64,000 bases of DNA from Deltaproteobacteria bacterium (GTDB lineage Bacteria > Myxococcota_A > Polyangia > HGW-17). Made by a program: the position numbers and the translations under genes. The notes under the pieces were generated by a model, which was not told where the DNA came from, made no database searches, and worked only from the letters and a program-made list of their open reading frames with translations. Within the stretch, counting starts at the first letter, position 1. Every line of letters starts with the position of its first letter. The DNA lies in assembly GCA_016937155.1 (NCBI GenBank), contig JAFGWM010000024.1, positions 1 through 64,000 of the forward strand, given 5' to 3'. This document shows positions 44,941 to 54,138 of this stretch, one piece after another.

Positions 44941-45476
44941 AAAATAATTACCAGTATGGCCTCACTTTGGTCGAGCTTCTGGTGGTTGTCGCTATAATAA
45001 GCATACTCAGTGCTATTGCCCTTGCAAATGTGAATGTGCGACGCAACGAGGATCAGATAAGAGAGGCTTCATACAAGTTTTCAGCTCTTGTTTCCGAAGC
45101 CAGAAGGCAGGCTCTCAGTTCGAGATCAGTAGTCATGTTCAGAGTGAGTGCCACCACAATTCAGTGGTGTGTGGACACCTGTTATGTAAACAGCGGATTA
45201 CCAAAGAGTATCGAACACAAATTTGATTACACTAAAATTATCAAATACGCCAGAGAGGCTGTGTTACCCGGGATGGTTCCGTCAAGCTTACTGACACTCC
45301 CCGGGGGATGGACCCATTTTTACATACAACCCGATGGAACTCTTGTGGGATATACAACCGATACAACCCCAAGGGGAATTACTCTTTATTTTCAACATGA
45401 CAAGGATTCTTCAAAACAATACAGGACAGCAGTTCTTCCCATTATTGGAAAGGGTCGTGTCTATCCGAAATGGTAA
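44937..45476 (+). CDS. FimT/GspH-like minor pilin
   Basis: A 179-residue prepilin with leader MKNNYQYG|LTLVELLVVVAIISILSA and the GspH/FimT signature in which the helix continues as FSALVSEARRQALSSRSVV. FimT-type pilins are linked to pilus assembly and, in some species, DNA binding in natural transformation. It is the last gene of the cluster. Its stop is directly adjacent to that of the facing zinc-ribbon gene (45477), with no room for a separate terminator. Confidence 0.85.
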   Translation: MKNNYQYGLTLVELLVVVAIISILSAIALANVNVRRNEDQIREASYKFSALVSEARRQALSSRSVVMFRVSATTIQWCVDTCYVNSGLPKSIEHKFDYTKIIKYAREAVLPGMVPSSLLTLPGGWTHFYIQPDGTLVGYTTDTTPRGITLYFQHDKDSSKQYRTAVLPIIGKGRVYPKW

Positions 45477-46616
45477 TCAGTTATTAATTTCTTTTCTAAG
45501 TTTAGCCAGACGTTTTTCCCGCCATTTGGCAAATTCAGTTCCCTTACTGAAACTTCCATCCGGTGACAGAACATCCTCTTTGGTCTTTTTCTTCCACTTG
45601 AGACTCAACAGAAAATCAACAGCGGCTCCTTCATCGTGCTCAAAAGCAGCGTGAATAGCCTCATCAAAATCAAAATGATCACTGGATGAAATATGATTTA
45701 AAACCTGAATATCCCTTATGGCGGCTAACTGGAGAAGCTTCTCAACATCCTCAAGTTCTCTTTTTTCAGCTCCATCATCCCAGACATTTGACTCATAATG
45801 AACAAGTTTTGCATCAGTATGTTCCTCAACCGTTCTTACTGGAGCAGGATGTTCATCGTTTAAAACTGTATAGTAGTCTTTCCAGTACTGCCTGATTATA
45901 GCATTTCTATTTTTTTGATCCCGTAAGGCAGGAAAACGAAACTTGTGAAAATCGTCTTCAGCTTTTTTCATCCTGAAATACCCGTCAATTGTCATGTTTC
46001 TGGCATGATTGATAATACCGGCATTAAACCACGCTGCGCTGGCTAAAGTCGGTTTGATTTCATTCAGACTTCCACAGTGAGGACATGTCTCGTTTAAATT
46101 CTGATATCTTATTTTTGTTTCAAGAGCACCACCACACTGGGGACAGTTGACTGGAATATCTTTTTCTTCAAGCATTTTTTTTCGGAGAATATCAGCCCAC
46201 TTACCACCGTTTCTGATTTCAAGAGTTTCTGACATTTTCTCTATGTTATCCATAACATTTCTGGAATCATCATAGAGTTTCCACCAGAGTTTATAGATAA
46301 TACTGTTTTCGCTGGATTTCACCTTCAGATTATCCTGAATGTCCTCCCATTCCTGCTCAAGTTTTTCCACACCGTTTTCAACCTTTGTCGAGAGTGCTGA
46401 AAATCTCCCTTTCACTGCACTGAATCCAGCACTTACAGCACCATAATCATATGGATAATTATCAATAAGTTCTCCAATACCCTGATTCACTTCATCCTTA
46501 ATTTCATCAACTCTGGAAAGTATCTTCCCTTTGAATGAATTATATCTTTCCACAAGTGGAATCAGTTTTTCTCCAGATTGTTGCCCCAGTTGTTCAATTA
46601 ACTTTTCAAATGCCAT
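45477..46616 (-). CDS. Coiled-coil protein with central zinc ribbon, unrecognised family
   Basis: A 379-residue soluble protein. The N-terminal half is helical and probably coiled coil (about 1-145), followed by a zinc ribbon with CPQCGG and CPHCGS (about 158-185), then a helical C-terminal half with charged repeats ending in KWREKRLAKLRKEINN. No membrane segment or signal. It is the last of three genes transcribed together; its start at 46616 follows AGGA by eight bases and comes two bases after the previous stop. I do not recognise the family. The mix of coiled coil and zinc ribbon suggests a scaffold or nucleic-acid-related role, unproven. Confidence 0.55.
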   Translation of the reverse strand: MAFEKLIEQLGQQSGEKLIPLVERYNSFKGKILSRVDEIKDEVNQGIGELIDNYPYDYGAVSAGFSAVKGRFSALSTKVENGVEKLEQEWEDIQDNLKVKSSENSIIYKLWWKLYDDSRNVMDNIEKMSETLEIRNGGKWADILRKKMLEEKDIPVNCPQCGGALETKIRYQNLNETCPHCGSLNEIKPTLASAAWFNAGIINHARNMTIDGYFRMKKAEDDFHKFRFPALRDQKNRNAIIRQYWKDYYTVLNDEHPAPVRTVEEHTDAKLVHYESNVWDDGAEKRELEDVEKLLQLAAIRDIQVLNHISSSDHFDFDEAIHAAFEHDEGAAVDFLLSLKWKKKTKEDVLSPDGSFSKGTEFAKWREKRLAKLRKEINN

Positions 46617-46617
46617 T

Positions 46618-47175
46618 TTAAAAATCCTGTCCGCAGAAACTGCATGAAGGCTTACCCGGTCTAAGTCTTGGCGCACCACAACCATTGCAGGTATTTACAA
46701 AGGCTTCAGTTGAAATTGACTTTTCGTCCGCTGCAGTTTTGCCTCTGCTTTCAGCTGCACTCATTGCTTCTGAAAACATACTTTTTTTAGGAAATACTCT
46801 TGAACGGTAAAATACAACAGAGTCATCCAAAGAGTCATCAAGACCCCTTATGAATCGATCCTTCATTTTTTCGGAGGAATCATCTGTACACTTCACAAGT
46901 TTTAACTTTTTCCTGCTGCTTTTTATAATAGCAGTGATCACATCCCTAAACTCAGTTATCGGAGCACCGTGCAGCATTGAGCTGGATACAAAAAGCCGTT
47001 TTCGTTCTGATAATTCCAAGGGAATAACTTTAAAGTGAGACATTAGCTCAACCCAGTCCTGAGAAGGTTCATCAGGACCGGATTGAGAAAGAGCGACTGT
47101 AATAGCCTGGTGCAGATAACTTCCTGTCCAGTGTTCAATTTCCCTGATTCTGGTTTCAGGGAGATCAGAACTCAT
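46618..47175 (-). CDS. Small protein with C-terminal zinc ribbon, unrecognised family
   Basis: A 185-residue soluble protein. The first 150 residues are alpha/beta-like (FKVIPLELSERKRLFVSSSM; FRDVITAIIKSSRKKLKLVK), and the last 25 form a zinc ribbon CNGCGAPRLRPGKPSCSFCG. It overlaps the upstream gene by ATGA (47172-47175). The N-terminal part might be a nucleotide- or nuclease-like fold, but no catalytic motif is evident. The function is unknown. Confidence 0.55.
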   Translation of the reverse strand: MSSDLPETRIREIEHWTGSYLHQAITVALSQSGPDEPSQDWVELMSHFKVIPLELSERKRLFVSSSMLHGAPITEFRDVITAIIKSSRKKLKLVKCTDDSSEKMKDRFIRGLDDSLDDSVVFYRSRVFPKKSMFSEAMSAAESRGKTAADEKSISTEAFVNTCNGCGAPRLRPGKPSCSFCGQDF

Positions 47176-47906
47176 ATTTGAATATCTCCATCCTGATCGC
47201 TGCCACTTAAGTACTGTGCTTTGTATTTTTCCATAAGGTCCGCATGCTTCATACCAAGTTGATAGTCAGCTACAAATTTAGCACTCCAGTAGGCTCCATA
47301 ATTTGATACGTCAAGAGCCGTAATTCCAAATACCTGCTGAAGTTTCATATTTACATCAGCTCCGGTTTCACCCCAAGCTGCCTGTGCCCCTGCGATTTCA
47401 CCATATTTTTCAAAACTGACGGGTTCAGGTCCTGCAGCATTTACATTCTGAGCCTGTGAGAATGCATTTCCGTAAATTGTAGCTATTGTAGCAGTTGTAT
47501 CTCTTGCCATTCTGGCCTGAAACTCATTATTAACCCTGTCGTAAAGAGCTCTGTCCATGCCAAGAGCACTAAGTTTCTGTACCTGAGCACCCTCATCAGG
47601 TGTTGAAATCATCATTGAAGCTGCCTGTGCCCACACTTCAACGGTAATTCCCTCACATGGAGCCACAAGACCAGGATCCGCAGCTATTGTGGCTGCCTGT
47701 TTCGCTTTAATATCAGCATGAGCCTGATCCACCATGGCCTGAGTCTGACGTCTCATTTCCTCTTCTTCCGCAGCTTTTCTCGCCGCTTTCTCTTCAGGAG
47801 ATTCTTTTGGCTTCTCAATTTTATCCGGAGGGGGAGGTGCCGGATTTGTCATTTTCTGTACTGCCTTGTTTTTTGCTTTCCCAAATAAAAAATCAAATAT
47901 TCCCAT
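47172..47906 (-). CDS. Unrecognised soluble protein opening the zinc-ribbon operon
   Basis: A 244-residue soluble protein. It begins MGIFDFLFGKAKNKA, has a Pro/Lys/Glu/Ala-rich charged linker (about 22-75), then a helical domain: GITVEVWAQAASMMIS, LSALGMDRALYDRVNNEFQARM, TATIATIYGNAFSQAQN. The N-terminal MGIFDFLFG start is shared by many unrelated proteins of secretion or immunity contexts. The start at 47906 has AAAGGT close upstream, preferred over 47951. First gene of three; no recognised function. Confidence 0.5.
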   Translation of the reverse strand: MGIFDFLFGKAKNKAVQKMTNPAPPPPDKIEKPKESPEEKAARKAAEEEEMRRQTQAMVDQAHADIKAKQAATIAADPGLVAPCEGITVEVWAQAASMMISTPDEGAQVQKLSALGMDRALYDRVNNEFQARMARDTTATIATIYGNAFSQAQNVNAAGPEPVSFEKYGEIAGAQAAWGETGADVNMKLQQVFGITALDVSNYGAYWSAKFVADYQLGMKHADLMEKYKAQYLSGSDQDGDIQI

Positions 47907-48159
47907 ACCTTTATTTCCTTTCGTTTTAATAAAACCGCTAATGATTAGCACTTAAACAGCACAAAATGTCAACTAAAAAAAATATTGAACTATATAATTT
48001 TTATTTGATTTTAGAGCAGGAACTGCTTCCGGAGCTTCCTTACATTAATCTTTTTCAAACCACGTATTTAAGAGTTTATCTGTTCTATGGTTGAAATTTT
48101 TTCTGAAATCATACACCCTGTGTTGTGTAAAATTCAACTTCATATTTTTTGGAGACGTC

Positions 48160-50205
48160 ATGCAATTAAATCAGGAAATTATAGACTTTCAGAATCAGAT
48201 TAAAACTGGTATTCCCGAAATCCTTCCCCCTCCTGCCAGTTTGAATCCCCAGTTAAATCATGCCCCTTCAAGGGTTCAGGTTTTATCCGAACCAGAGAAG
48301 ATTCAGTCTTTGACAAATGCGCTGAGATATTTCCCCCAAAGCTGGCATAAGGAACTGGCACCAGAGTTTGCAAAAGAACTGTCCTTGTGGGGAAGAATCT
48401 ACATGATGAGATTCAAACCATCATATTCCATACATGCAAGACCCATAGAACATTATGGTGCAAAATCTGTAAAGAGTGCGGCAATTATGCTCATGATACA
48501 GAATAATCTTGATCCTGCCATTGCGCAACATCCTGAAGAATTAATCACTTATGGTGGAAACGGTGCGGTTTTTCAAAACTGGGCGCAATATCTCATCACC
48601 ATGAAGTATCTTTCTGAAATGGAGGATGATCAGACTCTGGTGTTATACAGCGGTCATCCCCTCGGCCTCTTCCCCTCAAGTGTTGAAACACCAAATCTTG
48701 TGGTTACTAATGGGATGGTAATTCCCAATTATTCTTCCAGAGAGCATTATGAAAAATTCGCATCAATGGGGGTGACTTCATACGGTCAGATGACTGCTGG
48801 CAGTTTCATGTACATAGGACCTCAGGGAATTGTTCATGGTACAACTATTACTCTTTTGAATGCTGGAAGATTATGGCTGGGAACAACTGAAAACCTCAAA
48901 GGAAAGGTATTCGTAACATCCGGACTTGGTGGAATGAGTGGGGCTCAGGGGAAAGCAGCGGTTATTAGCGGTGCTGCGTCAATTATAGCTGAAATCAATC
49001 CTCAGGCAGCGGAGAAGCGTCATTCCCAGGGGTGGGTTGATGTAATTACTTACGACGTGGATGAAGCTCTGCAAAGATGTGACGAAGCCCGGAAACAACA
49101 AAAACCTGTTTCAATTGCTTATGTTGGAAATATCGTCACACTGTGGGAACGAATTCTTGAAACAGGTTTCAAAGTGGATCTGGGAAGTGATCAGACATCA
49201 CTCCACCTTCCTTTCAGTGGTGGCTATTATCCTGATTCGCTATCATTTGAAGAGTCAAACTCTCTGATGTCCAGAAATCCCGAAAGGTTTAAACTTGAGG
49301 TACAGGCGTCCCTCAGAAAACATGTCAGACTGATAAATGCACTCTGTGAACGCGGAATGAAATTTTGGGATTATGGTAATGCATTTTTGCTGGAATCATC
49401 CAAAGCTGAAGCTGATATTACTAACCCGGATGGCTCTTTCTATTACCCTTCCTACGTTGAGGACATTATGGGTCCTATGTGTTTTGATTATGGTTTCGGC
49501 CCGTTCAGATGGGTGTGCACATCCGGCAATCAGAAGGATCTCCAGAAAACAGATGAAATTGCAGCTGGCGTTCTTGAAAACCATCTTGAACTTGCCACGG
49601 AAGATATAAAACTTCAGGTAAGTGATAATTTACACTGGATTAAAAATGCCATGGATAACAATCTGGTGGTAGGAAGCAAGGCCAGAATACTCTATGCTGA
49701 CAGCAAAGGGCGAATTGAAATCGCCAGAGCATTCAATAACGCGATAAGAGACGGAGTAATATCAGCGCCTGTAGTTCTTGGAAGAGATCATCATGATGTA
49801 AGCGGAACCGACTCTCCGTGGAGAGAAACTGCCAATATCAAGGACGGCAGTCGTTTTACCGCTGATATGGCTATACAAAATGTCATTGGGGATGCAATGA
49901 GGGGAGCTAGCTGGGTCAGTATCCATAACGGCGGAGGTGTTGGCTGGGGAGAGGTCATTAACGGAGGATTTGGAATGGTTCTTGATGGAACTGAACTGAG
50001 TGAAAAAAACCTGGAGAGTATGCTCTTTTTTGATGTCAACAATGGACTGGCAAGAAGAGCCTGGGCCAGAAACAAGGGAGCTGTAGATACAGTTCGCAGA
50101 ACTCAGGAAATTGATCCCAGACTAAAAATCACACTACCCCATGAACTTCCTGATTCTGAACTCCTTATAAATTCAATTGACAGGGCATATCTGAAAAATG
50201 ACTGA
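48160..50205 (+). CDS. hutU: Urocanate hydratase, long form
   Basis: A 681-residue NAD-dependent enzyme that hydrates urocanate in histidine breakdown. Conserved blocks: RPIEHYGAKSVKSAAIMLM, TYGGNGAVFQNWAQYL, SGLGGMSGAQGKAAVISGA, DYGFGPFRWVCTSG (catalytic Cys region), RDHHDVSGTDSPWRET, and SIHNGGGVGWGEVINGG. Typical bacterial HutU is about 555 residues; this N-terminally longer form resembles the animal and trypanosome type. No other hut gene is in the window. GGAG lies five bases before the ATG at 48160. Its last 8 bases overlap the ABC transporter gene. Confidence 0.93.
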   Translation: MQLNQEIIDFQNQIKTGIPEILPPPASLNPQLNHAPSRVQVLSEPEKIQSLTNALRYFPQSWHKELAPEFAKELSLWGRIYMMRFKPSYSIHARPIEHYGAKSVKSAAIMLMIQNNLDPAIAQHPEELITYGGNGAVFQNWAQYLITMKYLSEMEDDQTLVLYSGHPLGLFPSSVETPNLVVTNGMVIPNYSSREHYEKFASMGVTSYGQMTAGSFMYIGPQGIVHGTTITLLNAGRLWLGTTENLKGKVFVTSGLGGMSGAQGKAAVISGAASIIAEINPQAAEKRHSQGWVDVITYDVDEALQRCDEARKQQKPVSIAYVGNIVTLWERILETGFKVDLGSDQTSLHLPFSGGYYPDSLSFEESNSLMSRNPERFKLEVQASLRKHVRLINALCERGMKFWDYGNAFLLESSKAEADITNPDGSFYYPSYVEDIMGPMCFDYGFGPFRWVCTSGNQKDLQKTDEIAAGVLENHLELATEDIKLQVSDNLHWIKNAMDNNLVVGSKARILYADSKGRIEIARAFNNAIRDGVISAPVVLGRDHHDVSGTDSPWRETANIKDGSRFTADMAIQNVIGDAMRGASWVSIHNGGGVGWGEVINGGFGMVLDGTELSEKNLESMLFFDVNNGLARRAWARNKGAVDTVRRTQEIDPRLKITLPHELPDSELLINSIDRAYLKND

Positions 50206-51157
50206 TAAACCCAATCCTCTGGTTATAGAAAATATTGAAAAATCGTTTCAGACAGGTTTTTTAAATCTTAAAAAAGTTAAAGCTGTCAAAGGAATAAGCC
50301 TGACTATAAAAAGGGGAGAAATATTCGGTCTTCTTGGGCCCAATGGAGCTGGTAAAACCACAACTCTGAAAATGGTTACGGGACTGATTTTTCCAGACAA
50401 AGGAAAAATATCCATTTTTGGCAAATCATCAAGCAAAGCCACTGCCAGATCGGAAGTAGGATTTCTTCCTGAAAATCCATGGTTTTATGATTACCTGACT
50501 GCCAGAGAATTTCTCTCTATGGCAGGAGGAATTTTTTCAATCCCATCGGATACTGTAAAAAAACGCTCTGAAGAACTGCTCGAAAAACTTGGAATTGCTC
50601 ACGCAGCAGATATTCCAATGAGAAAATATTCCAAAGGAATGCTTCAGCGTGCTGGTCTTGCTCAGGCTCTGATCAACAACCCCGAGCTTATAATTCTGGA
50701 CGAGCCCTTAAGCGGACTGGACCCTATCGGAAGACGAGAACTCAGAGAAATAATTCTGGACCTGAGAAAAGAGGGAAAAACAGTGGTCTTTTCAAGTCAT
50801 ATTCTGGCTGATGTGGAAGATATCTGCGACAGCGTTGCAATTATTGCAAAAGGCAAATTGCGGGAGACGGGAAAACTCTCTGAGTTACTGCTGAAGGGGC
50901 AGTCATATTTTGAAATTTTTGCAACCGGGGTTCATAATACCATCTCAGAATTATGCAAATCTGTTGATGAAACTGTGGTTGTTGAAAAAACTATTTCAGG
51001 AACTCGAATTCAGGTTTCCACATCTGAAATTTCCAATAATATCCTTAAAAAACTTGTTATGGAAAATATCGAGATAAAAAAATTTGATTCCCATAAAAAA
51101 TCCCTTGAGGATCTATTTATGGAATCCAGCAGCAATAAATCCGATGAGGAGAAATAA
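50198..51157 (+). CDS. ABC transporter ATP-binding protein
   Basis: A 319-residue ATPase with Walker A GPNGAGKTTTL, signature YSKGMLQRAGLAQAL, Walker B LIILDEPLSGLDP and the H-loop SSHILAD. It belongs to the ABC-2/DrrA-type exporters; the C-terminal 90 residues are the extra domain of that group. It overlaps hutU by 8 bases, so it is likely co-translated. The partner permease follows at 51159. The substrate is unknown. Confidence 0.9.
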   Translation: MTDKPNPLVIENIEKSFQTGFLNLKKVKAVKGISLTIKRGEIFGLLGPNGAGKTTTLKMVTGLIFPDKGKISIFGKSSSKATARSEVGFLPENPWFYDYLTAREFLSMAGGIFSIPSDTVKKRSEELLEKLGIAHAADIPMRKYSKGMLQRAGLAQALINNPELIILDEPLSGLDPIGRRELREIILDLRKEGKTVVFSSHILADVEDICDSVAIIAKGKLRETGKLSELLLKGQSYFEIFATGVHNTISELCKSVDETVVVEKTISGTRIQVSTSEISNNILKKLVMENIEIKKFDSHKKSLEDLFMESSSNKSDEEK

Positions 51158-51158
51158 A

Positions 51159-51950
51159 ATGGGAGCGATTTTTTCCATTGGACTGAATACATTCAGAGAA
51201 GCCATCCGGAGTAAGGTTTTTTATTCCATGGCTCTTTTTGCAATTTTAATCGTTATAACCGGTCATTTTCTGGCAGATATTTCCCTTCATCAGGAGAAAA
51301 GAGTCCTTCTTGACATTGGAACCGGCCTGATCAGTTTTTTTGCTCTGATGCTTTCCATATTCACAGGTACAAGTATCATTTATAAAGAGATTGAAAAGAA
51401 AACGATTTATCTCATTCTCTCTAAACCTGTGGAAAGATGGAAATTCATTGCTGGAAAAACAGCAGGTCTACTGGCCACTATTTTCACAGTAGTGGGAATT
51501 ATGCTGATATTTTTCCTTCTTGAACTCTATCTGATGAGAATATCTCCAGGAACAAATATCCTGAAAGCCACAATACTTATACTTTCAGAAGTTATTGTTG
51601 TTGTAGCAATCACAATATTCTTCTCATCTTTCACATCACCGTTCATAACCGGAATGCTGACAATCGGAATGGTGGCCATCGGAAGACTTCTCCCTGATCT
51701 GAAACACATCATTCAAATGAAATATGAACCTGATTTTATCAGGAGTTCGGTGGAAAGCCTTCTGCAGATTTTTCCCCAGCTTTATCTGTTCATTCCCAAT
51801 GGACATGATTTCAATGGAGTACATGTTTCAATAACAAGTGATTTTGTAAACTGGAGCTTTACGTTCTGGAGCACTGCGTATGCACTGACATACAGTGGTA
51901 TATTTTTATTTCTTGCATCGATCATTCTTTCCAAGCGCGATCTTACATGA
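51159..51950 (+). CDS. ABC-2-type permease
   Basis: A 263-residue membrane protein with six helices in the ABC2_membrane arrangement (AIFSIGLNTFREAIRSK at the N-terminus, FTGTSIIYKEIEKKTIYLILSKP, then a last helix ALTYSGIFLFLASIIL). It forms the transmembrane part of the exporter with the preceding ATPase. GAGGAG lies seven bases before the ATG; the longer frame from 51084 overlaps the ATPase gene and is rejected. It ends in ATGA overlap with the next gene. Confidence 0.85.
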   Translation: MGAIFSIGLNTFREAIRSKVFYSMALFAILIVITGHFLADISLHQEKRVLLDIGTGLISFFALMLSIFTGTSIIYKEIEKKTIYLILSKPVERWKFIAGKTAGLLATIFTVVGIMLIFFLLELYLMRISPGTNILKATILILSEVIVVVAITIFFSSFTSPFITGMLTIGMVAIGRLLPDLKHIIQMKYEPDFIRSSVESLLQIFPQLYLFIPNGHDFNGVHVSITSDFVNWSFTFWSTAYALTYSGIFLFLASIILSKRDLT

Positions 51951-52429
51951 AACTGAATGCTAAAAAACTGGTAATTTTCTCAGGTATTTCAGCTCTACTG
52001 GTTGCAGTAAGCTTATCAGCAGTTGCTTTGAGAGTCTACCAACTGAGGAACACCACCACTTCAGACCCCGGTTATGATGCATGGTTCAACGCATCACAAA
52101 AACTTCCTTTTTCAACACTGAAGGAAAATAATCTGCAAAAAATCCTTATTTCCGGAAAAGTTCCCGAAATTAATAAAACTGTCTACATGCTTGCAGCAGG
52201 TCTTAATGACGGTTCATTTTGCCGAAATATTCCCAGGCCACATGGAGTAAACAGATATTTATCTTTTATGAGTGCATTTTTTTTCATTTTTTTTATCCTC
52301 AGTGTGGTGCTTTTTATTTACAAAGTTTTTAATAAATCGTTGAAATTCAATGTGTCAGCCTTCAGAAAATTTGGTCCCTTGTGTATTATCACTTTATTTC
52401 TCTGGATGATACTGGCCAGAGTTAGTTGA
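51947..52429 (+). CDS. Small membrane protein of the ABC-exporter operon
   Basis: A 160-residue protein with one N-terminal (LVIFSGISALLVAVSLSAVAL) and two C-terminal hydrophobic helices (AFFFIFFILSVVLFIYKVF; LCIITLFLWMILARVS), leaving about 70 residues between them outside the membrane. No family recognised. The ATGA overlap with the permease gene implies it belongs to the exporter. Confidence 0.6.
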   Translation: MKLNAKKLVIFSGISALLVAVSLSAVALRVYQLRNTTTSDPGYDAWFNASQKLPFSTLKENNLQKILISGKVPEINKTVYMLAAGLNDGSFCRNIPRPHGVNRYLSFMSAFFFIFFILSVVLFIYKVFNKSLKFNVSAFRKFGPLCIITLFLWMILARVS

Positions 52430-52442
52430 CAGGAGTATAAAA

Positions 52443-53006
52443 ATGCTGATTGCCCCCAGAGATACCGGATGGCTGGAAGTTATTGCCGGCCCGATGTTCA
52501 GTGGAAAAACAGAGGAGTTGATACGAAGGCTCAGACTGGCTATGTATGCAAGACAGCGTGTGGTTGTATTCAAACCTTCACTTGACCAGCGTTTCAGTGA
52601 ATCCGAAATTGTCAGCAGAAATCAGATGAAACTGGAAAGTGTAAGTCTTACATCAACTGACGAAATACTTGCTCTAAGTGAGGACAAGGATGTAGTTGGA
52701 ATTGATGAGGTTCAGTTCTTTGATGAGTCAATTGTTGAAATAGCTGAACGTCTTGCAGCTATGAAAAAAAGGGTAATTATTGCCGGACTGGATCTTGATT
52801 TTAAAGCCATACCTTTTGACAATGTTGCCAGACTCATGTGCCTTAGTGAATTTGTTACAAAAACTCTCGCAATATGCATGGTATGTGGAAATCCAGCATC
52901 AAGAAGCCAGCGTCTTGTTACCGGTGGTGAAGAACGGATACATGTTGGGGATGTGGAAAGCTACGAAGCCAGATGCAGACGATGTTTTTCCCCAAACCCC
53001 ATTTGA
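52443..53006 (+). CDS. tdk: Thymidine kinase
   Basis: A 187-residue type II thymidine kinase that phosphorylates thymidine in pyrimidine salvage. Motifs: P-loop GPMFSGKTEELIRRL, GIDEVQFFD, GLDLDFKAIPF, a zinc-binding pair CMVCGNPA and CRRCF, and the lasso-type stretch near residue 50. AGGAG lies seven bases upstream. It is 13 bases behind the small membrane protein, so it may be read with the exporter operon. The window also holds a double deoxynucleoside kinase at 61225. Confidence 0.95.
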   Translation: MLIAPRDTGWLEVIAGPMFSGKTEELIRRLRLAMYARQRVVVFKPSLDQRFSESEIVSRNQMKLESVSLTSTDEILALSEDKDVVGIDEVQFFDESIVEIAERLAAMKKRVIIAGLDLDFKAIPFDNVARLMCLSEFVTKTLAICMVCGNPASRSQRLVTGGEERIHVGDVESYEARCRRCFSPNPI

Positions 53007-53092
53007 TTTACCTCCATACAAATATCCTCTCCCATTAAATAGTTATTTCTTTGAGTTTTTTTACAGGGAAAGTCGTTTAATACTTATGAATT

Positions 53093-54076
53093 CTAGAGGA
53101 GTTCCTTACCATGACCGGCACTTCCGAGGACATTTCTGTTTTTGTGAATTATTAATTCTTTCAGAGCATCTCTTGCAGGTCCAAGATATTTTCTGGGATC
53201 AAATTCTGAAGGTTTGGTTGCAAGAACCTCTCTGATCTTCCCTGTCATTGCGAGTCTCCCATCACTATCGATATTTATCTTACACACAGCACTGGTGGCA
53301 GCTTTTCTAAGTTGATCCTCGGGAATACCAACGGCACCGTCAAGATTTCCGCCGTATTTATTTATCATCTGAACAAATTCCTGAACCACACTGGATGCTC
53401 CATGAAGAACAATGGGGAAGCCAGGTATTCTTTTCTCTATTTCTTCCAGAATATCAAATCTCAAAGGAGGAACAGTTTCCCCTTCCTTGAGTTTGAATTT
53501 ATAAGCGCCATGGCTGGTTCCGATTGAAATGGCAAGAGAGTCAACACCGGTTCTGGAAACAAAATCCTCAACTTCATCAGGATTTGTGTAATGACTCTTT
53601 TCAGACTGAACTTCATCCTCAATACCGGCAAGAACACCAAGTTCGCCTTCAACAGTAACATCATAAGCATGAGCATATTCCACAACTTTTTTAGTGAGAG
53701 CGATATTTTCCTCATAAGGCAGATGGCTACCATCAATCATGACAGATGAGAAACCTGTTTCAATACAGCTTTTTGCCAGTTCAAAGCTATCTCCATGATC
53801 AAGGTGAAGCACCACAGGAATCTGAAGACCAGCTTCCTTAGCCATTGCAACTGCTCCTTCAGCCATATAAGTAAGCAAAGTCTGGTTGGCATAAGCTCTT
53901 GCACCCTTGCTTACCTGAATAATCACAGGGCTGTCACTTTCCGCACATCCCATAATGATAGCCTGAAGCTGTTCCATGTTATTAAAGTTATATGCAGGGA
54001 TTGCGAACCCACCCTTGTGTGCGGCTTCAAACATTTTTCTTGAATTTACCAGACCAATATCTTTGTAATGAACCAT
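53093..54076 (-). CDS. fba: Class II fructose-bisphosphate aldolase
   Basis: A 327-residue zinc-dependent aldolase of glycolysis and gluconeogenesis, cleaving fructose 1,6-bisphosphate. Conserved parts: FAIPAYNFNNMEQLQAI, VVLHLDHGDSFELAKSCIETGFSSVMIDGSH (zinc and substrate ligands in HLDHGD), VEGELGVLAGIEDEV (zinc ligand Glu), SLAISIGTSHGAYKF, and IVLHGASSV. The length matches the FbaA-like shorter class IIB branch. No strong ribosome site; GGG lies 13 bases upstream. It faces thymidine kinase. Confidence 0.94.
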   Translation of the reverse strand: MVHYKDIGLVNSRKMFEAAHKGGFAIPAYNFNNMEQLQAIIMGCAESDSPVIIQVSKGARAYANQTLLTYMAEGAVAMAKEAGLQIPVVLHLDHGDSFELAKSCIETGFSSVMIDGSHLPYEENIALTKKVVEYAHAYDVTVEGELGVLAGIEDEVQSEKSHYTNPDEVEDFVSRTGVDSLAISIGTSHGAYKFKLKEGETVPPLRFDILEEIEKRIPGFPIVLHGASSVVQEFVQMINKYGGNLDGAVGIPEDQLRKAATSAVCKINIDSDGRLAMTGKIREVLATKPSEFDPRKYLGPARDALKELIIHKNRNVLGSAGHGKELL

Positions 54077-54138
54077 AATTTATCAACCCATTTCCTTTCG
54101 AAATATTTTTCTTTTATATTTTGAATTATTTTATGAAG

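Noticed and set aside
47943-47952. Half of a CIRCE-like heat-shock operator (TTAGCACTT)
   Set aside because: The matching inverted half GAGTGCTAA is absent within the needed spacing, and the neighbouring genes are not chaperones.
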